From contig JAOZHZ010000025.1 in the NCBI GenBank assembly GCA_026014615.1, positions 1 through 64,000 on the forward strand: a stretch of 64,000 bases of DNA. The letters run 5' to 3'. Below the pieces are notes generated by a model, which did no database searches, was not told the DNA's origin, and saw nothing but the letters and a program-made list of their open reading frames with translations. A program made the position numbers and the translations under genes. Below, piece by piece: positions 8,569 through 18,059 of the stretch. The stretch is from Candidatus Bathyarchaeota archaeon (GTDB lineage: Archaea; Thermoproteota; Bathyarchaeia; Bathyarchaeales; Bathycorpusculaceae). The number at the start of each line of letters is the position of its first letter. Positions within the stretch are counted from its first letter, which is position 1.

Positions 8569-9504
8569 ATGTCAACTTCCGATTGGCTACAAGGCAAACT
8601 TAACAAACTATTTGATATGACAGACACCTTACGAAAAATAAGCCCTGAAACATATACAAAAATTGACCATGACTACGGCTTTTGGTCGCTTAAGAAAGAA
8701 ATCGCTTTGATGTATCTTGCTAGACCGTTCCAAAACATCGCAAACAGCCCCAACAGCTATTTTTCATCATATTATTACATTGACCTTTTCGCTGGCTCAG
8801 GGTTAGTTAAAGCAGAAGACACCTTTTTTGTAGGTTCACCAGTTGTCGCCATCGGCTCAACTTTGAAAGACAAGCCCTTCAGCAAATATATTTGCATAGA
8901 AGCAGACGAAAACCGCTGTAAGGTGCTTCAACAACGTTTGGATGCGACTTGCACTCACTACCAGACGTGCAAAGCTGAAGTTGTTCAAGCCGACACTAAT
9001 GCAGAAATAGGGAATGTTTTAAACAAATATGCGCCGAAAGGTGACACTTGTTATTTGGCTTTTGTTGACCCCGAAAAGTACACAGACCTCAATTGGAGCA
9101 CATTGGAAACATTAATGCGGTTTGGCACAGGCGACATTATACTCAATTTTCCTTCACATAGCGTAGTTAGAAATTTGCCGACTAAAACAAGTGTTGGTGC
9201 TGTTGCTTCATTGTCAACCTTTGTAGGTGACTCAGATTGGGCTTCACAGCTAATGTCTTTAGACGATTTCCTTGAGTATTTCAAAGCAAAGATGCACCGA
9301 TACAGACGTGAAGTACACAGCATCACATTGTATGGTGATGGCAGAAAACGATTGTTCGATTTGGTGTTCGCTACCAATTCAAAAGGAATGAACAACAGTC
9401 TGCAAGACTTGAGCAGGCGATTGGATAAAATTAAGACTAAAACAATCAAGGGTTTGTCAGAAGTAGCTAATGAGAAGCAGAAGCAACTATGTGGCTTCGC
9501 ATAG
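8569..9504 (+). CDS. tcmP: Three-Cys-motif partner protein TcmP
   Basis: 311 residues matching the TcmP family. An N-terminal helical segment is followed by a Rossmann-like methyltransferase-style core: YYYIDLFAGSGLVKAED (glycine-rich SAM-type loop), YICIEADENRCKVLQQRL (acidic end of strand 2), then CYLAFVDPEKYTDLNW (the DPEKY/DPxG-like block of the family) and DIILNFPSHSVVRN. The family is defined by its neighbourhood with three-Cys-motif proteins, as here. Known facts stop at the association; a methyltransferase-like or nucleic-acid-modifying role is inferred from the fold. Neighbours are unrelated housekeeping genes, which suggests transfer as a two-gene cassette. Confidence 0.85.
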   Translation: MSTSDWLQGKLNKLFDMTDTLRKISPETYTKIDHDYGFWSLKKEIALMYLARPFQNIANSPNSYFSSYYYIDLFAGSGLVKAEDTFFVGSPVVAIGSTLKDKPFSKYICIEADENRCKVLQQRLDATCTHYQTCKAEVVQADTNAEIGNVLNKYAPKGDTCYLAFVDPEKYTDLNWSTLETLMRFGTGDIILNFPSHSVVRNLPTKTSVGAVASLSTFVGDSDWASQLMSLDDFLEYFKAKMHRYRREVHSITLYGDGRKRLFDLVFATNSKGMNNSLQDLSRRLDKIKTKTIKGLSEVANEKQKQLCGFA

Positions 9505-9992
9505 CAAGACAAGAAACTGGGCACATGAATGACGCAATGATAACCTAACATGTAGACGCTCGCCCTTTGTCTTGTGTTGTTGTGTCGTGTTGCTTGTTGT
9601 TGTATTGAGGGTGCGCTTAAGGATTAGTGGTATAGTAAGAGTAAGCGTAGTCGTTAGTTAATTTTCGAAAGTATCCTTTGTATCGTGGGATATTTGGAAG
9701 ACTTTCTCTCCTACTTTGAGCACTACGTTGGTTTCTGTGAAAGAGTTAAGTTATACCTGCTGTCTCGAATGGTAAAAGATTTAATTTTGATTGCCGGTTT
9801 TTACTTCTTAGTTTCTTTGTAAATTTATTTGTGAATTTATGAATTTTGTGAGGGTTCTTATGTGGGTTGTTGGTTTGGGTTTGGGTGGAGTGGAATCTTT
9901 GCAGAAGTTTGTGGGAGGTGATTGTGAGAGAGGAAATGTGATTTATGTTTTGGGCTATTCTGATATTGTGCCCGCTTCATTGGGAAATCAGC
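9505..9992. other. Intergenic region, no gene recognised
   Basis: AT- and GT-rich spacer after tcmP. A 26-residue protein-like minus-strand frame ending near 9660 (TNVVLKVGEKVFQISHD) may be a remnant, but it is too short to call. It leads into the dispersed repeat at 9993. Confidence 0.35.
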
Positions 9993-10140
9993 GTGTCTAT
10001 TTGGATGCTAATATCCAATCTATGCAGCAGGATAGGCGGAAGGTCTATATGTTCAAGTGTTGCTTAAACCAAAACCGTCTGCCTATTTGGATGCTGTTAG
10101 AAATTGTATGCAGAAACGATAGGGGGGTCTACGCTATTGG
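9993..10140 (+). repeat. Dispersed two-unit repeat element, copy 1
   Basis: Two related units of about 60 bp lie about 75 bp apart. Each begins CTATTTGGATGCT and continues through TATGCAG; the second ends with GATAGGGGGGTCTAC and CTATTGG. A stretch of at least 36 bases from 9994 is identical in reverse complement to 23809-23844, and the second unit matches 23700-23760 in reverse complement with few changes. A single unit is also at 35137-35198. Unit 1 contains a small dyad (TTGGAT...ATCCAA). No coding function is evident. Confidence 0.8.
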
Positions 10141-10154
10141 CGGGAATTCAACGC

Positions 10155-10347
10155 AAACCAACATGGAAACCCACCTGTCCCAAACGGAAAGGAATTTAGC
10201 CAAACCAAACCCAACCAAGACCCAAACAGCAAACCCAAAAAGTTTCAAACAAAGGCAACAACAAAACCAAAAAACAAACCAAACAAAACACACCACAAAC
10301 CCAAAAATAAACACCAAAAACCAGCCGAAAACGCCAAACAACAAATA
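10155..10347 (+). other. Low-complexity A/C-rich tract
   Basis: About 190 bp composed almost only of A and C on the plus strand (repeated ACCAAACCCAA-like words). It directly follows the repeat and continues compositionally into the 5' part of rpoB. A reading frame crosses it, but its residues simply reflect the composition (N/T/P/K/Q), so no gene is called. Confidence 0.6.
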
Positions 10348-10418
10348 AAAAGGTTTATTAGAACGTTGCGTAGCATGTGTTTGTGCTCTTAAAAAACGTT
10401 AATGACCCCTTTTTCGAG

Positions 10419-10458
10419 TTGGACCCACCAAACTCGGAGAAAACATGCATGTTTAAAA
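10419..10458 (+). promoter_or_regulatory. Likely rpoB-operon promoter with upstream hairpin
   Basis: A perfect small stem (CGAGTT / AACTCG, 10419-10440) is followed by ATGTTTAAAAAAC, a TATA-like box about 60 bp before the rpoB start. A ribosome binding site GGGAGAGA lies at about 10500. These are sequence-only assignments. Confidence 0.45.
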
Positions 10459-10516
10459 AACCCGCACCAAACCCCACCCCAACCCAACCAAAAAACTGCG
10501 GGAGAGAAAAAACAAA

Positions 10517-13500
10517 TTGACTGAACTCACAAAAGAAGACACCCACCTGCTCCTCAAAACCTTCTTCCAAGAAAAAGGCCTAGTCCGCCAACACCTAGAC
10601 AGCTACAACGAATTCATCGACCACGGACTACAAGAAGTCGTCGACGAAGTCAACGAAATCCCCATCGAAATCCCAGAAAACCCCTACAGCGTAAAACTAG
10701 GCCAAATCTGGGTCATCGACCCCCAAAGCCGCATCACAGGACCCTACGCCACCGAAGTCGACGGAACCAAACACGAAATCTACCCCATGGAAGCACGCCT
10801 CAGAAACCTCGCATACGCCGCACCCATCGCCCTCGAAATGACCCCCGTCATCGACGGCAGAGAACAAGACACAGAACTCGTCTACATCGGTAACATCCCA
10901 GTTATGCTCAAAAGCAAACTCTGCTTCCTCAGCCAACTCAGCAAAGAAGAACTCATCGCAGCAGGCGAAGACCCCGACGACTCAGGCGGCTACTTCGTCG
11001 TAAACGGGTCTGAACGAGTCATCGTCGCCATGGAAGACCTCGCACCAAACCGAGTAATAATAGACGTAGACGAAAAAGGCACCAGCCCCGTCTACCAAGC
11101 AAAAATCTTCAGCACAACAGTCGGCTTCCGCGCACGTATCGAACTCAAACTCAAAGCCGACGACGCCATATACGTCTCCATGCCCGGCGTCCCAACAGAA
11201 ATCCCCTTCATCGTCATCATGCGTGCACTCAACCTAGAAAAAGACAAAGACATCGCCGAAGCGGTGTCCCTTGACAAAGACATCCAAAAAGAACTCGCCG
11301 CTTCGTTTGAAAAAGCGGTCGGCGTGGACACACCCCAAGACGCCATCCTATTCATCGGAAACCGCGTTGCACATGGGCAAGTAGAGGAATACCGTGTGCA
11401 AAAGGCGGAAACTGCTCTGGACAAGAACTTTTTACCGCACTTGGGCAGAACCGAAAAACAACGCGAAGACAAAGCAATATTCCTTGGCGAGATGGCAAGC
11501 CGCGTTATCCAACTTAAAATGGGTAGACGCCAAGAAGACGATAAGGACCACTTCAAGAACAAACGGCTGCGCCTTGCAGGTCCACTTCTGGCAGACTTGT
11601 TCCGCGTTGCCTTCAGAAACTTAACTCGCGACATAAAATACCAGTTGGAACGTATAGGCGTCAAAGGACCGATAATCACTGTATCCGCAGCCGTGCGGCC
11701 AGGTATAATTACTGAACGTTTCCAGCATGCGCTTGCAACGGGCAACTGGGGCAGAGGCAGAGTCGGCATCACCCAACTTCTAGACCGAACAAACTACATA
11801 TCCACGCTGAGTCACCTGCGCAGGTTGCAGTCGCCGCTCAGCAGAAGCCAACCTAACTTCGAAGCCCGCGACTTACACCCAACTCATTGGGGACGACTAT
11901 GCCCCAACGAGACACCTGAAGGCTCCAACTGTGGGCTCGTAAAGAACCTCGCCTTATCCTCCTCAATTTCGGTAGGTGTGAACCCTGACAAAATCAGGCA
12001 ACTCCTATTCGAAATGGGCACCGTTCCGTCACATGAAGTCACCGAAGCCCTAAAGATTAATGGCGCCAAAGTTTTCGTTGACGGCAACATCATAGGCTTC
12101 TGCGGCAACCCTCATGATATGGTTAAGAGTTTCCGAGAAAAACGCCGCACAGGCGAAATCTCAACCGAAGTCAACGTCACTTACTTCTCCAAGGATCAAG
12201 CTGAATCCGAAGAGCTTCACACAAACTGTGACGAAGGAAGAGTCCGAAGACCTCTCATAATTGTTGAAAACGGCATACCCAAGCTACAGGCGAAGCATCT
12301 GGAACGAATCGCTCTGGGCGAATGGTCTTGGGAAGACTTAGTTAAAAACGGTTTAATTGAATACTTAGACGCTTCAGAAGAAGAAAACGCTTACGTTGCC
12401 ATATCCCTTGACAAAGTAGGTCCTGAACATACACATGCAGAAATCGCCACTTTCACGATTTTGGGCATTTGCGCTTCCACAATTCCTTATCCTGAACATA
12501 ACCAGTCACCACGTAACTCTTATCAAGCAGCCATGGCAAAACAGGCATTGGGCATTTACGGCACAAACTTCCAGAACCGCGTAGACTCCCGCTCCCACAT
12601 TCTGCACTATCCTCAGGCTCCTCTTGTAGAAACTGAGCTTATGGAGGTCATGGGTTACAAGCAGCGCCCCACCGGCCAGAACTGTGTTGTCGCCGTGTTG
12701 AGCTTCGAAGGCTACAACATGGAAGACGCCATCATATTCAACAAAGCATCTATAGAACGTGGTTTAGCCCGCTCAACCTTCTTCCGCATTTACGAAGCTG
12801 AATGCCGCCAATACCTTGGTGGGCTCAAGGACAAGTTTACTGTTCCTGAACCAGGTACACGCGGCTACCGTGGCGAACAGTATTATAGGCTTCTGGAACC
12901 TGACGGCATAATTAGCCTTGAATCATCCGTCACTGGCGGAGATGTGCTTATCGGCAGAATCAGTCCACCCAGATTCCTCGAAGAATACAAAGAATTCGAA
13001 GTCAAAGGTCCCAGTATGCGTGACACATCCGCTGATATGCGTCCATCAGAAAACGGCGTAGTTGACGCCATCTTTGTTACTGAATCAGGCGAAGGCAGCA
13101 AGCTCGTTAAAGTTCGTGTCCGCGACCAACGGGTTCCAGAATTAGGTGACAAGTTCGCGTCACGCCACGGACAGAAAGGCGTCATCGGCTTGATTGTTCC
13201 ACAGGAAGATCTGCCTTTCACAGATGAGGGCATAGTTCCTGACCTAATCATCAACCCGCATGCTATACCTTCAAGAATGACCATCGGGCAATTCATAGAA
13301 TCTCTGTCTGGTAAATGCGCGGCTGCCAGAGGAAAACCAGTTGATGGAACACCCTTCACTAATGAGGGACCCACTGAAATCCGCAACAGCCTCGTAAAAT
13401 TGGGCTTTAGCCACACAGGCAGCGAAGTATTCTATAACGGAACCACAGGCCAAAAATTCGTTGCTGACGTCTTCGTGGGCATCGTTTATTACCAGAAACT

Positions 13501-13882
13501 GCACCACATGGTCGCTGACAAGATTCACGCCAGAGCTCGCGGACAAGTTCAAATGCTTACCCGACAGCCAACTGAAGGTCGCGCTCGCGGTGGTGGTCTC
13601 AGATTTGGAGAAATGGAAAGAGACTACCTTATCGGGCACGGCGCAGCTATGCTTCTTCGGGACAGGTTGCTAGAAGAATCCGACAAGTACACCCTGTACA
13701 TCTGCGAGAACTGTGGACAAATTGCCTACTATGACATGAAGCAGCGCAAATACGTCTGCAAGATCTGTGATGAGAAAGCTAAAGTAGCTCCAGTAATTGT
13801 TTCATACGCGTTTAAGTTGCTGTTGCAGGAGCTTCAAAGCTTGTGTATTACACCTAAACTTAAACTTAAGGAGAGGGCATAA
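10517..13882 (+). CDS. rpoB: DNA-directed RNA polymerase subunit B (unsplit B''+B')
   Basis: 1121 residues, an undivided archaeal Rpo2. Clear landmarks are the N-terminal lobe (YFVVNGSERVIVAMEDLAPN), fork region (RRLQSPLSRSQPNFEARDLH, LCPNETPEGSNCGLVKNLAL), SYNM-equivalent (SFEGYNMEDAIIFNKAS), hybrid-binding region (GDKFASRHGQKGVIG) and clamp (GLRFGEMERDYLIGHGAA), ending with a C-terminal zinc motif (CENCGQ...CKICDE). It forms the catalytic core with subunit A. TTG 10517 is chosen as start because a GGGAGAGA site lies just upstream. The stop overlaps the rpoA start by one base. The first about 700 bp use almost only C- or A-ending codons, unlike the rest of the gene. Confidence 0.97.
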   Translation: MTELTKEDTHLLLKTFFQEKGLVRQHLDSYNEFIDHGLQEVVDEVNEIPIEIPENPYSVKLGQIWVIDPQSRITGPYATEVDGTKHEIYPMEARLRNLAYAAPIALEMTPVIDGREQDTELVYIGNIPVMLKSKLCFLSQLSKEELIAAGEDPDDSGGYFVVNGSERVIVAMEDLAPNRVIIDVDEKGTSPVYQAKIFSTTVGFRARIELKLKADDAIYVSMPGVPTEIPFIVIMRALNLEKDKDIAEAVSLDKDIQKELAASFEKAVGVDTPQDAILFIGNRVAHGQVEEYRVQKAETALDKNFLPHLGRTEKQREDKAIFLGEMASRVIQLKMGRRQEDDKDHFKNKRLRLAGPLLADLFRVAFRNLTRDIKYQLERIGVKGPIITVSAAVRPGIITERFQHALATGNWGRGRVGITQLLDRTNYISTLSHLRRLQSPLSRSQPNFEARDLHPTHWGRLCPNETPEGSNCGLVKNLALSSSISVGVNPDKIRQLLFEMGTVPSHEVTEALKINGAKVFVDGNIIGFCGNPHDMVKSFREKRRTGEISTEVNVTYFSKDQAESEELHTNCDEGRVRRPLIIVENGIPKLQAKHLERIALGEWSWEDLVKNGLIEYLDASEEENAYVAISLDKVGPEHTHAEIATFTILGICASTIPYPEHNQSPRNSYQAAMAKQALGIYGTNFQNRVDSRSHILHYPQAPLVETELMEVMGYKQRPTGQNCVVAVLSFEGYNMEDAIIFNKASIERGLARSTFFRIYEAECRQYLGGLKDKFTVPEPGTRGYRGEQYYRLLEPDGIISLESSVTGGDVLIGRISPPRFLEEYKEFEVKGPSMRDTSADMRPSENGVVDAIFVTESGEGSKLVKVRVRDQRVPELGDKFASRHGQKGVIGLIVPQEDLPFTDEGIVPDLIINPHAIPSRMTIGQFIESLSGKCAAARGKPVDGTPFTNEGPTEIRNSLVKLGFSHTGSEVFYNGTTGQKFVADVFVGIVYYQKLHHMVADKIHARARGQVQMLTRQPTEGRARGGGLRFGEMERDYLIGHGAAMLLRDRLLEESDKYTLYICENCGQIAYYDMKQRKYVCKICDEKAKVAPVIVSYAFKLLLQELQSLCITPKLKLKERA

Positions 13883-16800
13883 TGGCATCTGAGGAACTAA
13901 TTCACAAAGTAGTTGACGAAATCAGCTTCGGCTTAATTTCACCAAAAGACCTGAGAAAGCAGTCAGTTGTTGAAATCCAAACCCCTGACACCTACGACGA
14001 AGACGGCGCCCCAATCACAGCTGGACTCATGGACGGAAGACTCGGCACTCTTGAGCCACGGCAACGCTGCAAAACCTGCGGCAACACCGCCATCCGCTGC
14101 CCCGGACACTTTGGACACATCGAACTCGCTGTGCCCATCGTGCATATTGAATTCACAAAGATAATCTTCGACCAGTTGAGAGCCACCTGCCGTACTTGTG
14201 GTCGCATATTGTTGTCCGATGAGGCAGCAAAGAAAACCCGCGCCAGAATCGAACGATACATGGAACTCTTAGGGCTCATCCCCGACGCAATTTACAAAGA
14301 AATTATCCAGGAAATCAAGACCAAACAGTGTCCTCACTGTGCATCCAGCCAATTCAAGATAACTTTTGAGAAGCCCACAAAATTCATTGAGCAGACCGAT
14401 GCAGGCTCTGAACCGTTAACTCCCAGTATGATTCGCGAACGCTTAGAGCGTATTAGCGATGAAGACTTGGAAATCTTGGGTTTCAACCCCAAAGTTGCCC
14501 GACCAGAATGGATGGTTTTACAGGTTTTGCCTGTGCCGCCAGTTTATGTGCGTCCCTCCATCACTTTAGAGTCAGGCATTCGCTCTGAGGACGACTTAAC
14601 CCACAAACTGGTAGACATCATCCGCATTAATCAACGGCTCAAGGAGAACATGGAAGCCGGTGCACCAACACTCATTATCCAAGACTTGAGCGAACTTTTG
14701 CAGTACCACGTAACAACTTACTTTAACAACGAAGCCTCAGGCATTCCGCCAGCCAGACACCGCTCAGGAAGAGCGTTAAAGACCATTTCTCAGCGTCTAA
14801 AAGGCAAGGAAGGCCGGTTCAGAAGCAACCTTTCAGGCAAACGTGTAGACTTCTCTGCACGTACAGTCATTTCTCCTGACCCGAACTTGGACATAAACGA
14901 AGTCGGTGTCCCGCAAGATGTTGCTATGAGGCTTTCAGTGCCTGAGAAAGTTACCGCTTGGAACATCGAAGAGCTAAAGAAGCTGGTTGTTAACGGACCT
15001 GAAAACTATCCGGGTGCCCTTTACATTATTCGACCTGACGGTAAACGCATTCGCTTGGAGTTCGTGGTTGACCGCACCAAAATTGCTGAAGCCGTTGAAC
15101 TTGGCTTCGTGATTGAGCGGCACCTGAAGAATGGTGACATCGCAATTTTCAATCGGCAGCCTTCGCTTCACCGCATGTCCATCATGGCGCACTACGTCCG
15201 TGTCTTGCCCTACAAAACTTTCCGCATGCACCTCTGTGTTTGCCCACCTTACAACGCTGACTTTGACGGCGACGAAATGAACCTTCACGTTCCACAAAGC
15301 GAAGAAGCCCGCACAGAAGCATTACTGCTGATGCAGGTTCAAGACCAAATTCTTTCTCCACGATTCGGTGGACCCATCATCGGCGCCATCAGAGACTTCA
15401 TCACCAGCGCATACTACTTCACTCGAAGAGGCAACTATCTAACCCGCAACGAAGTAAACCGCCTCCTAACCGCAACTGGGTATCTTGGGGCTCTTCCTGA
15501 ACCCGCAAAAAAGGACCCTGTACCGATGTGGTCTGGCAAACAAATCTTCAGTTTGTTTATGCCAAAAACGTTGAACTACGTTTTGAAGGCTAACATTTGC
15601 CAAGGATGCGTTAAATGTAAAGAAGAGGAATGTGAGCACGACGCATACGTTGTTGTCAGAAACGGTGAGCTAGTTTCTGGCATCATTGACAGGCGCAGCA
15701 TTGGCTCGGAGCAGTCGGAAAGTTTGCTTCACAGGATAATCAAAGATTACGGCACTCAAACAGGTCGCGAATTCCTCAACAAGATTACTCGTATGCTGAA
15801 ACTTTTCATTTCAATGCGTGGTTTCAGCTACACCTACGAACAACTGGTGCTTTCGCCTAAAGCAAGAAACCGAATCGCCAAGACCATGGACCGCATCCAA
15901 AAGAAAATCGATGAACACATAGAAAACTTCAGCAACGGCACGCTACCACGGCTGCCTGGTCAAACTTTGGAGGAATCCTTCGAAATTTATGTCATGCACG
16001 AACTTGCAACTGCCAGAGACGAAGCAGGCAAAATCGCAGACGACGACTTCACACTCGAAAACGCAGGTATTGTCATGACTCGAACTGGCGCCAGAGGCTC
16101 AAGCCTAAACATTGGGCAAATGGCAGCTTGTGTTGGGCAGCAGTCAGTCCGAGGTAAAAGAATCCTTAGAGGATACGCTGGACGCGCGTTGCCACACTTC
16201 ACTCCAGGTGACCCACGCCCGAGAGCACGAGGCTTCGTGTATAACTCTTATCAGACTGGGTTGGATGCGATTGAATTTTTCTTCCACGCTATGGGCGGTC
16301 GTGAAGGTCTAGTTGACACTGCCGTGCGTACGCAACAGAGCGGTTACATGCAGCGTAGGCTCATTAACGCACTTGAACACATACGTTTGGAATACGACGG
16401 CACTGTTAGAGACTCCGCGGGTGACATCATTCAGTTCAGGTATGGCGAGGACGGTGTTGACCCTGCCAAGAGCGACCACGGTAAAGCGGTAAACGTTAGC
16501 AGATTAATGGATGCACTTAACATCAGCGAAGAAAAAGGCACTCCCGCCACGTCCGATTACATCAAAAAGCAACTGAAAGAAGTCGAAGGTCAACTAACTC
16601 CAATACTTATGGACCAGCTTAAACAGCAACTAACCAAGGGCAAATTCACCAAGAAAGGCGTTGACAAAGCCATAACCACCACCGCAGAACGTTACAAGCG
16701 GGCTTTAATGGAACCCGGCGAAGCAGTAGGCATTGTCGCAGCACAGTCGATTGGGGAACCTGGTACACAGATGACTCTTAGAACCTTCCACTATGCAGGA

Positions 16801-17721
16801 GTCAAAGAACAAAACGTCACTCTGGGTCTGCCGCGTCTGATTGAAATCGTGGACGCAAGAAGAATTCCCTCTACGCCTATTATGACCATCTACTTGACTG
16901 GTGAATTCCGCAAGAGCAAAGAAGGCGCCGTCGAGATTGCCCGCCACGTAATTTACACTTCACTGGAGAATTTAGCGTCGGAGATTTACGAAGACCCAAT
17001 CAACGAGGAAATCGTTGTTGAACTAAACAAGACCATGATGGAAGACCGCTCGATAACGATAGAGGAATTGGAAGAACGTGTGGAACTGCCGAACGCAACA
17101 ACCAAAGCCAAAGGCGACAACGCACTTACAATCAAACCTAAGAAAGTAGAGACAATCAAGAAGCTGCTGGAAAAAGTCACTAACTTCCACGTTAAAGGCG
17201 TACCCGACATCAACCGTGTACTCGTAACCCAAGAAGAAAACGGCGAGTGGGTTATCCGCACGGACGGCTCCAACCTACCTAAAGTGCTGGAGATTGTAGG
17301 CGTTGACACCTCACGTACAACAACCAACAACGTACATGAAATCGCGAAAACCTTGGGTATAGAAGCAGCAAGAAACGCCCTGATTAACGAAGCCAAAGGC
17401 GTGCTGGAGGAACAAGGCTTAGACGTGGACGTTCGCCACGTTATGCTCGTCGCGGACATGATGTCTTCAAACGGTGAAGTTCAGCAGATCGGCAGACACG
17501 GCATCAGTGGCAAGAAATCCAGTGTCTTGGCACGAGCAGCGTTCGAAATTACGGTTCCCAACATTGTAGAAGCAGCCATTAAAGGTGAAAGTGACCCGCT
17601 GGCAGGCGTGACCGAAAACGTAATAGTCGGTCAATCTATTCCGATTGGCACAGGCTTGGTAGAGTTATACATGTCAACATTTGAAAAGCAAGACAAAGCA
17701 GGAGTAAAAACAGAAACATGA
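13882..17721 (+). CDS. rpoA: DNA-directed RNA polymerase subunit A (A' and A'' unsplit)
   Basis: 1279 residues, long enough to contain both A' (Rpo1N) and A'' (Rpo1C) in one chain. The N-terminal zinc-binding clamp is visible (RCKTCGNTAIRCPGHFGH, near residue 62), and the Mg-binding catalytic loop NADFDGDEMNLHVPQ is near residue 457. The bridge-helix and trigger-loop part follows in the A''-type section (AVGIVAAQSIGEPGTQMTLR near residue 955). Most archaea split this gene; an unsplit form is known from Thaumarchaeota-related lineages. It overlaps rpoB by 1 bp and rpl30e by 4 bp, so the operon is translationally coupled. Confidence 0.97.
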   Translation: MASEELIHKVVDEISFGLISPKDLRKQSVVEIQTPDTYDEDGAPITAGLMDGRLGTLEPRQRCKTCGNTAIRCPGHFGHIELAVPIVHIEFTKIIFDQLRATCRTCGRILLSDEAAKKTRARIERYMELLGLIPDAIYKEIIQEIKTKQCPHCASSQFKITFEKPTKFIEQTDAGSEPLTPSMIRERLERISDEDLEILGFNPKVARPEWMVLQVLPVPPVYVRPSITLESGIRSEDDLTHKLVDIIRINQRLKENMEAGAPTLIIQDLSELLQYHVTTYFNNEASGIPPARHRSGRALKTISQRLKGKEGRFRSNLSGKRVDFSARTVISPDPNLDINEVGVPQDVAMRLSVPEKVTAWNIEELKKLVVNGPENYPGALYIIRPDGKRIRLEFVVDRTKIAEAVELGFVIERHLKNGDIAIFNRQPSLHRMSIMAHYVRVLPYKTFRMHLCVCPPYNADFDGDEMNLHVPQSEEARTEALLLMQVQDQILSPRFGGPIIGAIRDFITSAYYFTRRGNYLTRNEVNRLLTATGYLGALPEPAKKDPVPMWSGKQIFSLFMPKTLNYVLKANICQGCVKCKEEECEHDAYVVVRNGELVSGIIDRRSIGSEQSESLLHRIIKDYGTQTGREFLNKITRMLKLFISMRGFSYTYEQLVLSPKARNRIAKTMDRIQKKIDEHIENFSNGTLPRLPGQTLEESFEIYVMHELATARDEAGKIADDDFTLENAGIVMTRTGARGSSLNIGQMAACVGQQSVRGKRILRGYAGRALPHFTPGDPRPRARGFVYNSYQTGLDAIEFFFHAMGGREGLVDTAVRTQQSGYMQRRLINALEHIRLEYDGTVRDSAGDIIQFRYGEDGVDPAKSDHGKAVNVSRLMDALNISEEKGTPATSDYIKKQLKEVEGQLTPILMDQLKQQLTKGKFTKKGVDKAITTTAERYKRALMEPGEAVGIVAAQSIGEPGTQMTLRTFHYAGVKEQNVTLGLPRLIEIVDARRIPSTPIMTIYLTGEFRKSKEGAVEIARHVIYTSLENLASEIYEDPINEEIVVELNKTMMEDRSITIEELEERVELPNATTKAKGDNALTIKPKKVETIKKLLEKVTNFHVKGVPDINRVLVTQEENGEWVIRTDGSNLPKVLEIVGVDTSRTTTNNVHEIAKTLGIEAARNALINEAKGVLEEQGLDVDVRHVMLVADMMSSNGEVQQIGRHGISGKKSSVLARAAFEITVPNIVEAAIKGESDPLAGVTENVIVGQSIPIGTGLVELYMSTFEKQDKAGVKTET

Positions 17722-18059
17722 TAGACATAGATAAAGCATTAGCATCAGCCGTGAAAACTGGCAAAGTTTCTTTCGGCGCCAACTCGGCATTGCTGAACGC
17801 GAAGACAGGTAAAGCTAAGATGATTGTTTTGGCTTCAAACTGTCCAAAAATCATAAAAGACGAGATAGAATACTATGGTAAACTCTCAAAAGTTCCCGTT
17901 ATGACCTATAAAGGTGCTTCCATGGATTTAGCCATAGTCTGCAGCAAACTCTTCATTATCTCGGCACTCAGCGTCAGGGAACCCGGAGACTCGGAGATTC
18001 TGAAAGCCGTGGAAATGGAATACTACGAGAATCCAGATGTTGTTGGAGGAACTGAATGA
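17718..18059 (+). CDS. rpl30e: Ribosomal protein L30e
   Basis: 113 residues of the L7Ae/L30e RNA-binding fold. Typical segments are IDKALASAVKTGKVSFGANS, the KMIVLASNCPK strand-turn, and the C-terminal DLAIVCSKLFIISALSVREPGDSEIL. It is normally about 100 residues; a short acidic tail is added. It binds 23S rRNA kink-turn-like sites in the large subunit. Its position after the RNA polymerase A gene is conserved in archaea. ATG 17718 overlaps the rpoA stop (ATGA). Confidence 0.95.
   Translation: MIDIDKALASAVKTGKVSFGANSALLNAKTGKAKMIVLASNCPKIIKDEIEYYGKLSKVPVMTYKGASMDLAIVCSKLFIISALSVREPGDSEILKAVEMEYYENPDVVGGTE

Noticed and set aside
9839-10348. A 169-codon plus-strand frame before rpoB
   Set aside because: It runs through the dispersed repeat and the A/C-rich tract; residue content reflects base composition and there is no family resemblance.
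10140-11260. A/C-biased patch as a variable region of a diversity-generating retroelement
   Set aside because: No reverse transcriptase, template repeat or accessory gene is in the window, and the bias affects synonymous positions of a core gene.
11092-11772. Long minus-strand frames inside rpoB and rpoA (for example 226 and 177 codons)
   Set aside because: They are shadows created by the codon bias of the real polymerase genes and are serine/arginine-rich without domain features.
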